Positions 39,818-48,955 of a stretch of 64,000 nt of DNA are shown here, in pieces. The DNA comes from Blautia obeum ATCC 29174. GTDB lineage: Bacteria; Bacillota; Clostridia; Lachnospirales; Lachnospiraceae. A program made the translations under genes and the position numbers. The stretch is taken from positions 1,185,001-1,249,000 of the forward strand of contig NZ_CP102265.1 in NCBI RefSeq assembly GCF_025147765.1. The letters run 5' to 3'. Within the stretch, counting starts at the first letter, position 1; every line of letters starts with the position of its first letter. Under the pieces are notes generated by a model, which was given only the letters and a program-made list of their open reading frames with translations, searched no databases and was not told the DNA's origin.

Positions 39818-40705
39818 ATGGAATTAGAATTGAAAAAATTAACAAAAGAATTTCAGGGATTTAAAGCAGTTGATGATATCACGCTGACGATGAGTAATGG
39901 AGTTTATGGGCTTCTTGGTGTCAACGGTGCTGGAAAAACAACGCTGATGAGAATGCTCTGCACACTTATTAAACCTACTTCGGGAAGCATATTATGTGAT
40001 GGAAAAGATATTTTTGCATTGGATGGCGAATATAGGAGAATTCTTGGTTATTTACCTCAAGAATTTGGATTTTATCCGGAGTTTTCGGTTCATGATTATT
40101 TAATGTATATTGCGTCAATTAAAGGAATGCGAATAAGTATTGCACGAAAGCGTGTAACAGAACTTCTGCGGCAGGTTGGGTTGGCTAAAATGCAGAATAG
40201 AAAAATGAAAAAATTGTCTGGAGGAATGAAACGCCGTGCAGGGATTGCCCAAGCTATGCTAAATAACCCAAAGATTTTGATCCTCGATGAGCCTACTGCA
40301 GGTCTGGATCCGAATGAAAGGATACGTTTTCGAAATCTGATCAGTGAATTGTCACAGGATCGTCTCGTGCTATTATCAACACATATTGTGTCGGATATTG
40401 AATACATTGCCAACCAGGTGTTATTGATGAAAGATGGAAAGATTAGCCATTCAGGAACACAAGAAGAGATTATTCAGTCAGTACCAGTAAAAGTATGGAG
40501 TTGTGTAGTTGCAAATAATGAAGTTGAAATGTGGCAAAAACAGTTTAAAGTCTCAAATATGAAAACACTTTCGGATGGAATAGAATTACGCATTTTGTCT
40601 GAAAAATCTCCACACTATAATGCGAAAGAGGAAACGATGACTTTGGAGGACATATTCTTATATTATTTCGGAGAGAAAACAGGTGATGATTATGACGTAT
40701 TATGA
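39818..40705 (+). CDS. ABC transporter ATP-binding protein
   Basis: A 295-residue ABC ATPase. Walker A GVNGAGKTTLMRML, Q-loop YLPQEFGFYPEF, signature KLSGGMKRRAGIAQAM, Walker B ILILDEPTAGLDPNE and switch His in LLSTHIV are all present. Start ATG 39818 has TGAGG upstream; a GTG at 39803 overlaps that site. Overlaps the permease gene. Homologues of this type move lipids, lantibiotics or peptide antibiotics; the substrate is not readable. Confidence 0.9.
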   Translation: MELELKKLTKEFQGFKAVDDITLTMSNGVYGLLGVNGAGKTTLMRMLCTLIKPTSGSILCDGKDIFALDGEYRRILGYLPQEFGFYPEFSVHDYLMYIASIKGMRISIARKRVTELLRQVGLAKMQNRKMKKLSGGMKRRAGIAQAMLNNPKILILDEPTAGLDPNERIRFRNLISELSQDRLVLLSTHIVSDIEYIANQVLLMKDGKISHSGTQEEIIQSVPVKVWSCVVANNEVEMWQKQFKVSNMKTLSDGIELRILSEKSPHYNAKEETMTLEDIFLYYFGEKTGDDYDVL

Positions 40706-41921
40706 AATAAAAAAAGTTTTTTCAAAAAAAGGAAGTAAGGTTGCGCTGATATTTATTTTTATTGTAATTTCAGTAGTCTTGTCTTTTATCATCGGGGATA
40801 ATAAATATGTGAATCGTAATGGTGATGCGGAAAGTGGAATATCGGCTATGTTAAAGGTTCGTGAGTTGAAAAAAGAATGGTCAGGAGAACTGACAGAGGA
40901 TGTGCTTAGAAAAATTATTGAAGAAAATGTCAGGATTTCACAGACACCGGAAGCTAAGTCGAATGATTTTAGACAGAATGATATAGCATATAGTCAAAGA
41001 CAGGGTTTCATGGATATAAGGGATTTACTAAATTGTGATTATGGAGAGTTTAACGATTATAATTATTATCTGGCAGATTCTCTTTCTCCTGATGAAGCAG
41101 TAGATTTTTATTCTAATCGTATCAAAAATTTGAAAAATTGGTTAGAAACTGATGGAAAGGATCAGTTTTCTGAAAAGGAAAAAAGTTATTTAATAAGAGC
41201 GTATGAAAAAATGAAAACCCCTTTATATTATGATTATCAAGCGGGATGGAAAAACTTATTTCAATATTCACCCTCAATAATTATGATTTTGACATTGGTA
41301 TTAGGTTTCCTTTGTGCAGGTATTTTTTCAGGTGAATTTCAGCTGAAAGCGAATGCAGTTTTTTATTCTTCTTATTATGGCAGAAATAAGGCTGTATGGG
41401 CAAAAGTGAAAGCAGGAGCAATCATAATAACGGCTATTTACTGGGCGGTTATGTTGTTATACACTATGCTTGTTTTGGGAATTCTTGGTGTAGACGGAGC
41501 AAATTGTCCCATACAGTCTAGTATGAGTGGGTGGAAGAGTATTTATAATATCACGAATGCTCAGGAATATATTTTGATAGTTCTTGGTGGATATCTGGGA
41601 TGTTTATTTATGCAATCTCTAACTATGTTGGTTTCTGCGAAGACAAACTCATCAGTAATAGCGGTAATCGTGCCTTTTATTTTGATTTTTCTTCCATCAT
41701 TTTTATCAGGAACAAGTCTACCATTATTAAATAAAATTTTGGGACTTCTTCCAGATCAAATGCTTCAAATGAATCAGGTAGTTAAATTTTTTAACTTGTA
41801 TGAAATCGGAGGAAAAGTGTTTTGCGCAGTTCCTATTTTAATAATATCGTACTCCATTCTGCTATTATTGATTGTTCCAGTTATTTATTTTATATATCGC
41901 AGAAAAGAAGTTTATAATTAG
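40686..41921 (+). CDS. ABC-2 type transporter permease
   Basis: About 411 residues: one N-terminal membrane helix (VALIFIFIVISVVLSFII), a large extracellular loop of about 160 residues, then five or six helices. This is the ABC-2 or BcrB-like plan. Several close start codons exist (GTG 40683, ATG 40686, ATG 40692); the choice is not certain. It pairs with the upstream ATPase to form an exporter, perhaps for antimicrobial peptide immunity, with expression set by the ECF sigma. Function is inferred. Confidence 0.8.
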   Translation: MIMTYYEIKKVFSKKGSKVALIFIFIVISVVLSFIIGDNKYVNRNGDAESGISAMLKVRELKKEWSGELTEDVLRKIIEENVRISQTPEAKSNDFRQNDIAYSQRQGFMDIRDLLNCDYGEFNDYNYYLADSLSPDEAVDFYSNRIKNLKNWLETDGKDQFSEKEKSYLIRAYEKMKTPLYYDYQAGWKNLFQYSPSIIMILTLVLGFLCAGIFSGEFQLKANAVFYSSYYGRNKAVWAKVKAGAIIITAIYWAVMLLYTMLVLGILGVDGANCPIQSSMSGWKSIYNITNAQEYILIVLGGYLGCLFMQSLTMLVSAKTNSSVIAVIVPFILIFLPSFLSGTSLPLLNKILGLLPDQMLQMNQVVKFFNLYEIGGKVFCAVPILIISYSILLLLIVPVIYFIYRRKEVYN

Positions 41922-41953
41922 ATGAAGAAACATCTGTTAGAGGGAGTGAAAAC

Positions 41954-42385
41954 ATAGGAAAAATATTATTATTATCGTTTAAAGATAGTGAAGAAGAAAT
42001 GATAGAGTCTGTTCTTGCTGCTTTGAAAACCGGACGAAATATATATTGTGATGAAAAAAATATAAATCCATTGAAAATACATTATGGAGATATTGTTATT
42101 TTATTAGCCACAAGAGAATTATTCCGAAAGCAGAAAAAAATAGATTTGTCTTTTACAGAGTTTGAAATTTTGCATTTATTAATGCGAAGTCCTGGAAGAG
42201 TGTTTAGTAAAGAACAAATATATGATATAATCTGGAATGAACCCTATTCGGGTGATTACAATGTTGTTATGCGACATATCTGCAACATTAGAGAAAAGAT
42301 AGAAGATGATCCTGGACATCCGGTATATATACAAACGGTGCGCGGTGTAGGATATCGGTTTAACGGAAATTTAGGCAGCGAGTGA
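41954..42385 (+). CDS. Orphan winged-helix (OmpR-type) regulator with odd start, copy 1
   Basis: A DNA-binding winged helix (LSFTEFEILHLLMRSPGRVFSKEQIYDIIWNEPYSGDYNVVMRHI...) without a receiver domain. The first ATG (41999) lies inside the frame, but the frame reads well from ATA at 41954 (xGKILLLSFKDSEEE), and AGGGAG lies 7 bp before that ATA. Either ATA is used as a start or an original ATG has mutated. The last 50 residues match copy 2 at 51256-51669 almost exactly, while the N-terminal parts differ. It precedes a convergent relaxase gene. Confidence 0.7.
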   Translation: MGKILLLSFKDSEEEMIESVLAALKTGRNIYCDEKNINPLKIHYGDIVILLATRELFRKQKKIDLSFTEFEILHLLMRSPGRVFSKEQIYDIIWNEPYSGDYNVVMRHICNIREKIEDDPGHPVYIQTVRGVGYRFNGNLGSE

Positions 42386-42395
42386 AATCGCTGCC
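42374..42395. terminator. Bidirectional hairpin at the wHTH stop, copy 1
   Basis: GGCAGCGA / TCGCTGCC perfect stem with loop gtgaaa; the wHTH stop TGA is in the loop. It separates two convergent genes. Confidence 0.6.
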
Positions 42396-42408
42396 TATTA
42401 TTATGGTT

Positions 42409-43595
42409 TTACAAAGAAGGAAGTTTGTTATGAGAAAATCTTTGTATTTTAGGAGCATCCTGTTTGAGATATTTGGACAGGTTTTGATGTATCAATTCCA
42501 ACTCTTTTATTTCTTGCTTAAAAGAAACGTATTGAGTATTTAGTGATTCCTTTCTGGAAATAAGATCTGCAATTTGCGCTTGTAACTTATTGGAATTAAG
42601 ATGTTTCAGGTCTATACCATTTTCCTGTAAAATATGTTCAGCACCAGCGAAAAGAATAATTTGAGATTCATATTTACGGAAATAACGATCCGGATCTTTG
42701 GAACTTTTATAATGGTCATCGTAAATTTTATTTTTCTGATATTGTTTGGCATATTTTAGCATTTCTCGAAGATGACGTATCTGAGACTCGAGAGAAACAA
42801 CAGAGGTATTTACCTCTTTTTGCTGCATATGTAACAAGGCTATGCGGTCTTCAAGTTCTGAAAAATTATGTAGATTATGTGTGAGCATCTTGTTATATTC
42901 AGCAGAGACAATTTTTAAATTTTCCTTATTTGCCCATTTCTGAAGCCCAATGTTTCCTGCTATATTGGGAGCATTGGTATCTATTAATTTGTTATGAACA
43001 GAAGGAAAAATAGCTTTCTGACGTTTATTTTCAATGCGTTCTTTGATACGTTCTTTAGTAAAATTTTTTCCTAAAGATTTAGCACTTCCACGCACTGGAC
43101 GGGACATATCGGGAGAACGAAAGGTAATGTATTTTCTGCTGTTTTCGCCAAATTCTGCGTTTTTTATTTCATATCCTTTAGCTTCCATAAATGCAAGAAA
43201 TTCTGAGTAAGTGGAAACAATTCGGATTGTCTGGTTGATATCTTTTCGCAGCTGCGCTTTTTTACTGGATTCAGATTTATTTGCAGCCCATTCATTGTAT
43301 TTCATTCCTTTTTTACCATCTGGCATAATTGTGGACAGGTTATGTTCCTGGCATAAAGTGTCGCTGAGATTTCGTATTTTCCAGTAATTCTTTTTACAGT
43401 CATGGTAATGAGAAAAAGTGATGTTATCTGCAGAACAGAAAATTAAATGGTTATGTACATGACCTTTATCAGTGTGTGTTGTCAGAATATAGGAGTATTT
43501 TCCCTCCAGTAAGCGATCCGCAAGTTCTTTGCCAATTTGATGGGCTTCTTCATAGGAAACTTCACCAGGGGAAAATGCCTGAATCAGATGAAATG
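42409..43595 (-). pseudogene. Relaxase gene, N-terminally truncated copy 1
   Basis: Matches residues about 65-459 of the intact relaxase at 51693-53072, including HTDKGHVHNHLIF and the coiled-coil C-terminus. The first 65 or so residues, with the catalytic tyrosine region, are missing: sequence is replaced at 43595 by a TTRAP fragment. On the minus strand the frame runs back to a stop without a new start, and the first ATG (43326) would give only 305 residues lacking the metal motif. Confidence 0.85.
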
Positions 43596-43667
43596 AGTGA
43601 TGAAGGCTATGAGACTTTTCTTATGGACTTGGAAGATTATAAATCGGAACTGGAAGAGAGGGAATGA
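43593..43667 (+). pseudogene. TTRAP 3' fragment
   Basis: Twenty-four codons, MSDEGYETFLMDLEDYKSELEERE, match the C-terminus of the TTRAP protein at 37946-38197 but not exactly, so it comes from another ICE copy. Its start codon is the fusion point with the relaxase copy. Confidence 0.8.
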
Positions 43668-44329
43668 ATTCAAGCCAGAGTGCAGTATAGCAGGTGAAAG
43701 ATGAGAAGCGAAGGAAAAAGTGTCAGCATTGAGAAGTGTTAACAGGTATATATTGGAAGAATTCAGCCAGGGGAACTCTGGCTGATATAAAAACACATCT
43801 GCAGAAATAGTGACTGAAGAAATTTTGAGTAGTGGAATTGGGAAGAAGTATTTAGATACTATAATAAAGAGATTAGCTGGCTTGTATACTAACAGAGAGG
43901 ACATAGTAAACAGATTTGCGTTATTATCAGGGATTGTAGGGAGATTCCGAAGAGCTTTTGTTCAGATGATGAAACAATAGGATTGGTACAGGAAATATAT
44001 GGAACAAAAGTTAATAAAGGGATTTGTTGCGTTTTCTGCTATAATAATCTGCCAGCAAAGAATGTGTTGTCTGAATATGTTTGTGATTATAAGAAACGAG
44101 CAGGGTTATTTCAAAGATCAGCAGATTTAGAGTAGTTCTTTTTTTTCTGAGAGAAAATTAAAAATCGTTTTTGGTTCTTCTGGAGAGTGATTATAGCGTT
44201 TGGGAAACATCCGGAGAAACCATTACCTCAGAGTGTCGTAAAGTTCTTTATCAAAGAAGGCTTTGAGATGCCCTTTCTTTTTTATGCAAATCTTTTCTCT
44301 TGTCTACATATATAAACCTAAGAAAAAGC
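43668..44329. other. AT-rich region without a called gene
   Basis: About 660 bp. A hairpin TCAGCCAG / CTGGCTGA lies at 43763-43785. Two short frames are open (from GTG 43811, ...SSGIGKKYLDTIIKRLAGL..., and one ending at the TAG near 44130 with ...ICCVFCYNNLPAKNVLSEY) but neither has a ribosome site or a family I know; they may be decayed genes. A short T-rich hairpin near 44258-44285 could terminate transcription before the PBP promoter. Confidence 0.4.
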
Positions 44330-44362
44330 TTGACGTTTAAATATTACAAGTGTAATATTTAA
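44330..44362 (+). promoter_or_regulatory. PBP promoter with BlaI/MecI-type operator
   Basis: TTGACG (44330-44335), 17-bp spacer, TATA-type -10 TAATAT (44353-44358). A perfect palindrome with 12-bp half sites TTAAATATTACA (44337-44348 and 44351-44362) and a 2-bp spacer AG fills the gap between -35 and -10. Its core TACA-nn-TGTA is the BlaI/MecI recognition core. BlaI binding here would block RNA polymerase. Confidence 0.88.
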
Positions 44363-44393
44363 GAAAATATGAAAAAAGGAGAAATAAAACTAT

Positions 44394-46496
44394 ATGAGAA
44401 AAAAGAAAAGAAAAAAACACACGAAGATTATTACAAAAATAGTTTTATTTAGCGGTATATTGATTGGTGGTGGAATCGGTATTGTAACAATAATGAATTG
44501 TAATGTTCCTGAAAAAAGACTAATGGAATATATGAAATATATTGAAAAAGGGGAATATGAGCAAATGTATGCCATGCTGGATCAGAAAAAAAGCAGCATG
44601 AACAGTAAGGAAGAATTTATAGAACGAAATTCTAAAATATATGAAGGCATTGAGATGTCTGATCTGTCCATAACCGATATTACAGTAAAAAGACAAGAAA
44701 ACGGAAATGCGGCAGTTTCCTATACAACAAATATGCAGACTGCTGCAGGAAATGTAGAATTTACCAACGATGCGGTATTTTCACATGATTGGACAGGATA
44801 TCATTTAATCTGGCAGGATCAGTTGATTTTTCCAGAGTTATCTGCAACGGATAAAGTTCAGGTAACGTCAGAAGAGGCAAAGAGAGGAGATATTTTAGAC
44901 AGAAATGGTCGTCAGTTGGCTGGAGAGGGAACTGCATCTTCGGTAGGAATTGTTCCGGGCAGGATGGAGAACAGAGAAGATACAATAAAAAAACTGGCAG
45001 AGTATCTTGGAATTGGAGCAGACGAAATTGAGGATAAGTTAGAAGCCGGTTGGGTAAAAGCAGATTCTTTTGTACCAGTAGCAACAATTCCTAAAATACA
45101 AGAGGTCGATTTTCTGACAGTGAATCCGGATAAAACTGTTCTGGAAGAAAAAGAAAAGCAGGACACATTATTGAAGATTCCAGGTATTATGTTATCTGAT
45201 GTAAAAGTACGAACTTATTATCTAAAAGAAGCTACCTCTCATCTGGTAGGGTATGTACAGGCGGTTACAGCCGAAGATTTGCAGGAACATAAAGGGGAAG
45301 GGTATCGTACAAACAGTGTGATTGGAAAGACTGGACTGGAAACGCTTTATGAAAAAGAACTAAAAGGAACAGATGGGTGTGAAATCTGTATTGTAGATGC
45401 AAATGGAAATAAAAAAAGTGTTATTGCATATGAGCCTAGAAAAGATGGAGAAGATATCCATACTACGATTGATGGTGATCTTCAAAGTACTCTTTATGAA
45501 CAATTTAAAGAAGACAGAGGATGTTCTGTAGCTTTGAATCCTTATACAGGGGAAGTATTGGCGTTGGTAAGTACGCCATCTTATGATAATAATGATTTTG
45601 TACGTGGAATGGACAACAGCCAGTGGAGTGCATTAAATGAAAATGAAGACAGGCCTTTATACAACCGCTTTCGCCAGACATGGTGTCCTGGCTCAACTTT
45701 TAAACCTGTAATTGCTGCAATTGGATTAAAAGTGGGGGCATTTACTGCAAATGACGATTTTGGAAATGAGGGTCTGGCGTGGCAGAAAGATTCCTCGTGG
45801 GGAGATTATACAGTGACTACACTTCATGATTATGAACCTGTGATCTTGAAAAATGCGCTTATTTATTCAGATAATATTTATTTTGCAAAAGCAGCATTAA
45901 AAATTGGTGCGGATCAACTGATGCAGTCTCTAAATCAAATAGGATTTAATCAGGAACTTCCATTTGATATTAAAATGTCAGAGTCCCAATATTCTAATAT
46001 GGACAAGATAGAAACAGAAATCCAGCTTGCTGACAGTGGGTATGGACAGGGACAGATTCTGGTAAATCCTTTGCATCTTGCAAGCATTTATACGGCTTTT
46101 CTAAATGATGGAAATATGATAAAGCCATATCTTCACGCGGATGGTGGAAGCACTTCCAGTGAAATCTGGATAAAAGATGCTTTTTCACCACAAATTGTTT
46201 CGGAGGTTATGGAGGGGTTAGAGGGTGTAGTGAATAACCCGGAAGGAACTGGTTATGGAGCATGCCGGGAAGACATTAGATTAGCAGGAAAAACCGGAAC
46301 AGCGGAACTGAAAGCTACAAAAGAAGATACATCTGGAACAGAAATTGGCTGGTTTACAGTTTTTACTACAGATAGAGATACAAAGAATCCTATTTTGCTC
46401 ATCAGTATGGTAGAGAATGTGAAAGATATTGGAGGAAGCGGTTATGTGGTGGAAAAGGATAAGGCGATACTGGATGAATATCTTGGTAATGAATAA
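44394..46496 (+). CDS. MecA-type (PBP2a-like) transpeptidase
   Basis: A 700-residue class B penicillin-binding protein. Basic N-terminus and one membrane anchor (IVLFSGILIGGGIGIVTIM), then a MecA_N/NTF2-like domain (about 35-145), a PBP dimerisation domain (about 150-340) and the transpeptidase domain. Active-site motifs: S434 in PGSTFKP, SDN at 492-494, KTG at 633-635. Spacing is close to that of S. aureus PBP2a. It would cross-link peptidoglycan when native PBPs are blocked by beta-lactams. Its own promoter holds a perfect BlaI-type operator, and blaR1-blaI lie in the same module. Resistance is inferred, not shown. Confidence 0.88.
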   Translation: MRKKKRKKHTKIITKIVLFSGILIGGGIGIVTIMNCNVPEKRLMEYMKYIEKGEYEQMYAMLDQKKSSMNSKEEFIERNSKIYEGIEMSDLSITDITVKRQENGNAAVSYTTNMQTAAGNVEFTNDAVFSHDWTGYHLIWQDQLIFPELSATDKVQVTSEEAKRGDILDRNGRQLAGEGTASSVGIVPGRMENREDTIKKLAEYLGIGADEIEDKLEAGWVKADSFVPVATIPKIQEVDFLTVNPDKTVLEEKEKQDTLLKIPGIMLSDVKVRTYYLKEATSHLVGYVQAVTAEDLQEHKGEGYRTNSVIGKTGLETLYEKELKGTDGCEICIVDANGNKKSVIAYEPRKDGEDIHTTIDGDLQSTLYEQFKEDRGCSVALNPYTGEVLALVSTPSYDNNDFVRGMDNSQWSALNENEDRPLYNRFRQTWCPGSTFKPVIAAIGLKVGAFTANDDFGNEGLAWQKDSSWGDYTVTTLHDYEPVILKNALIYSDNIYFAKAALKIGADQLMQSLNQIGFNQELPFDIKMSESQYSNMDKIETEIQLADSGYGQGQILVNPLHLASIYTAFLNDGNMIKPYLHADGGSTSSEIWIKDAFSPQIVSEVMEGLEGVVNNPEGTGYGACREDIRLAGKTGTAELKATKEDTSGTEIGWFTVFTTDRDTKNPILLISMVENVKDIGGSGYVVEKDKAILDEYLGNE

Positions 46497-46505
46497 TTTT
46501 TACCT

Positions 46506-46523
46506 TTAAATATTACAAATGTA
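46506..46523 (+). promoter_or_regulatory. Second BlaI-type operator, before the lipoprotein gene
   Basis: The half site TTAAATATTACA (46506-46517) is identical to that of the PBP operator, followed by AA and TGTA. The right arm is degenerate beyond TGTAA. It ends just before the ribosome site GAGG of the next gene. No clear -35/-10 pair was seen. Confidence 0.65.
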
Positions 46524-46536
46524 AGAGGAAAATGAT

Positions 46537-47694
46537 ATGAAAAAAATTTGGAAAATATTTGTGGGAGTTATTTTTCTTGCTGTCTGTAGTGGATGTGGCA
46601 TAAAGAAAGAGCAGAAAAAGACAATTGAAGATACGAAAGAAAAAATTTACAGAGAGTGTGAAATGCTAGCAGAAGGCTATCGGAACATATATGAGAATGC
46701 TGTGAAAGAAAATGCACTATATGAGCTGAGTACAATACAAAAAAGTATGGATTATTTTGGAAAATATGGATATGCAGTAATTGATTCCTACAATCAGCTG
46801 GATATGGTTCAAAGTATTAAAGTAGATGATTTTTTGAAAAAAGCAGAAAAAGAGAAGAATGGAAAAACTACTATATTTCAAGTTATAGCAGGGGATCATT
46901 TTATCCGGTATGATCTGAAAACCAAACAGGGGAAAATAGACGTTGAAGTAAGCTCTTTTAAATGGAAAGAGGACACTTGGCAGGAAACATATTATCATGA
47001 GTTTAGAGCTAATTCATGGAAATATACAGAAAACGGGCATTTCTTTATAGAAGAATATCATCCGGCTGGATATGATGGACCGTCTGGATATCGGGCCTTT
47101 CGGGTAGTGCCGTTAAATAAAAAATGCAGGGAGCTGAATCGAAAATATATACTTCCTTTTGGATATACACTTAATAAATTGTTTACTTCTAATTGGAGTG
47201 AAAAAAATTATGATGGAATAAATTTTTATGATGTTTTTGACCGTTTACTTTCAATGGAAGAAAAAACTGATGAATTTAAGGAAGGAAAGACTTATGAAAT
47301 CCCAAAAGAATCATTTGAAGCGATATTTCAAAAATATTTTAATATAAGCGCAGAGATACTGCAGACAGGAACGGTATTTCACACGGAAACACAGACATAT
47401 CGGTATCGAACCAGAGGAATCGTATATGATTTTGCTCCCACACCATATATTCCATATCCGGAAGTTGTTTCCTACATAGAAAATCAAGATGGAACAATAA
47501 CACTGGAAGTAAATGCGGTATGGCCACAAAAAGAATTAGATCAGGCGTTTCGTCATAGCGTAACCATTCGGCTGTTAGATAAAGATAGATTTCAATATGT
47601 ATCCAATTATGTATCAAGGTCAGAAATAGAGGTTACCTGGTATACGGAAAGATTATCAGACGAAAAGTGGGAGGAATGTTATGGAGATAATTGA
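46537..47694 (+). CDS. Secreted lipoprotein-like protein of the PBP operon
   Basis: A 385-residue protein with signal sequence and probable lipobox (FLAVCSGCG, Cys near residue 22). The rest is unrecognised beta-rich sequence; it is related to the next protein, sharing EEWKYTE/NSWKYTENGxF, the block VPLNKKCRELNRKY...GY versus KPLSDECREVSKRC...GY, and an E-x-F-E segment near the C-terminus. It may belong to DUF6070, a guess from memory. A BlaI-type half site lies just upstream, so it is probably induced with the PBP. Its role may be to help the PBP or sense the cell wall; unknown. Confidence 0.7.
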   Translation: MKKIWKIFVGVIFLAVCSGCGIKKEQKKTIEDTKEKIYRECEMLAEGYRNIYENAVKENALYELSTIQKSMDYFGKYGYAVIDSYNQLDMVQSIKVDDFLKKAEKEKNGKTTIFQVIAGDHFIRYDLKTKQGKIDVEVSSFKWKEDTWQETYYHEFRANSWKYTENGHFFIEEYHPAGYDGPSGYRAFRVVPLNKKCRELNRKYILPFGYTLNKLFTSNWSEKNYDGINFYDVFDRLLSMEEKTDEFKEGKTYEIPKESFEAIFQKYFNISAEILQTGTVFHTETQTYRYRTRGIVYDFAPTPYIPYPEVVSYIENQDGTITLEVNAVWPQKELDQAFRHSVTIRLLDKDRFQYVSNYVSRSEIEVTWYTERLSDEKWEECYGDN

Positions 47695-48928
47695 TATGAG
47701 TACAAAAAGAAAACTGAAAAAGATGGTGAGTGTTTTATTTATTTTGGGATGCTTTTTCATAGGAAATACAAAATGTAAAGGGGCTGATTTAGAATATATT
47801 TCACAGGAAACTGCGAATTATGCTGTACAAGAAAGAGGATATGATTTGCCAGTAGATGAAGTCGTGAAAGAAGAAGCTATTGAAGATTGTAAGAATGTTA
47901 TGAATCAGATGAAAGCCATTTATCAAAAGGCGGATAAAGGAACTTCATCGAATGTAGTAGTTTCTGAGACAGTAATGGAAGAAATGCAGGAAGTATTAAA
48001 GGAAAAAAATGTCCCTGTTATTACATCAGCGCCGTATTCAAATATGGCTAATTATTCTAAAATGGAAGAATTTCTTTTCAGGGCAGAACAGGATCTGCCA
48101 GGAGATATCGTCTTATATAGGATTAACAGGGATGGTGGGATAGAAAGACTCAAATTCAATTATGATGGGACAGATATGTATTTGTTGGCTGCGAAAGCTG
48201 TTTGGGGTATGAACGACAATCCATCTATTGTATATGTTTCGTATACAAGGATAGAAGAATGGAAATATACAGAAAAAGGCTGGTTTGGTTATACGCTATG
48301 TGTTCCAAAGTATCCGGAAGTATCAGAAGCGGTTGATGGCAGCTCTATGATAAGAATTAAACCTTTAAGTGATGAATGCAGGGAAGTTTCAAAGAGGTGT
48401 GTGTATTTGCTTGGATATCAGGGGAATAATCTTTTATGTTCTGATTGGGATAGATCTGATATGGAAGGGTTAGATTATAATGGTTTATATGAATATTTAT
48501 ATCGAATGAAATACGGGGAGAGATATGAGTTTTCAGGTAACTCAAGTGGAATTCCGGCAGAAGAGTTTGAAAATCTGATAATGGAGTTTTTGCCGATAAC
48601 AGCGGAGCAAATTAAAAAATGGGCAGTATTTGATTCGGAACATCAAACTTATGACTGGGAACGATTAGGTTGTTTAAATTATAGCCCTACTTATTTTGGA
48701 ACATCTTTACCGGAGGTCGTTGAAATAAGAGATAGCGGAGAGGGAAACAATGTGCTGGTTGTTGATGCTGTATGTGATACATTTATATGTAATGATGCCG
48801 TTATTACAAGTGAGCTGACTGTTAAGTTCAACGATGATAAGAGTTTTAAATATATGGGGAATAAAATTCTGAATAATGGTACGAAAGAAGTTCCCAAATA
48901 TCAATATAGAATAAAAAGAAAGAACTGA
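47681..48928 (+). CDS. Secreted paralog of the preceding protein
   Basis: A 415-residue protein with an N-terminal signal or anchor segment (VSVLFILGCFFIGNTKC, a possible lipobox-like Cys). It overlaps the preceding gene by 14 bp, so the two are co-translated. It shares the W-K-Y-T-E block, the CRE(V/L)xK/R block and the C-terminal PEVVxxIxxxxG-N...V-V-AV pattern with that protein but is clearly diverged. Start could be ATG 47681 or ATG 47696. No known catalytic motif. The pair sits between the PBP and blaR1 and looks like an accessory part of the same response. Confidence 0.68.
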   Translation: MEIIDMSTKRKLKKMVSVLFILGCFFIGNTKCKGADLEYISQETANYAVQERGYDLPVDEVVKEEAIEDCKNVMNQMKAIYQKADKGTSSNVVVSETVMEEMQEVLKEKNVPVITSAPYSNMANYSKMEEFLFRAEQDLPGDIVLYRINRDGGIERLKFNYDGTDMYLLAAKAVWGMNDNPSIVYVSYTRIEEWKYTEKGWFGYTLCVPKYPEVSEAVDGSSMIRIKPLSDECREVSKRCVYLLGYQGNNLLCSDWDRSDMEGLDYNGLYEYLYRMKYGERYEFSGNSSGIPAEEFENLIMEFLPITAEQIKKWAVFDSEHQTYDWERLGCLNYSPTYFGTSLPEVVEIRDSGEGNNVLVVDAVCDTFICNDAVITSELTVKFNDDKSFKYMGNKILNNGTKEVPKYQYRIKRKN

Positions 48929-48941
48929 TAACAACTATCAG
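48925..48941. terminator. Hairpin between convergent operons
   Basis: CTGATA / TATCAG with loop acaac, overlapping the stop codon of the upstream gene; followed by CCCTTTC. Weak by itself. Confidence 0.45.
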
Positions 48942-48955
48942 CCCTTTCATATTTG

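Larger units (their letters stand above)
42234..43595. repeat. Direct repeat copy 1 (wHTH end plus relaxase)
   Basis: Aligns without gaps to 51518-52879 at a constant offset of 9284 bp with scattered base changes. Similarity fades within the wHTH gene on the left and stops sharply at ATG 43593-43595 on the right. Confidence 0.88.

Noticed and set aside
38475..41921. Two-component bacitracin resistance operon
   Set aside because: There is no histidine kinase, and the nearby wHTH lacks a receiver domain.
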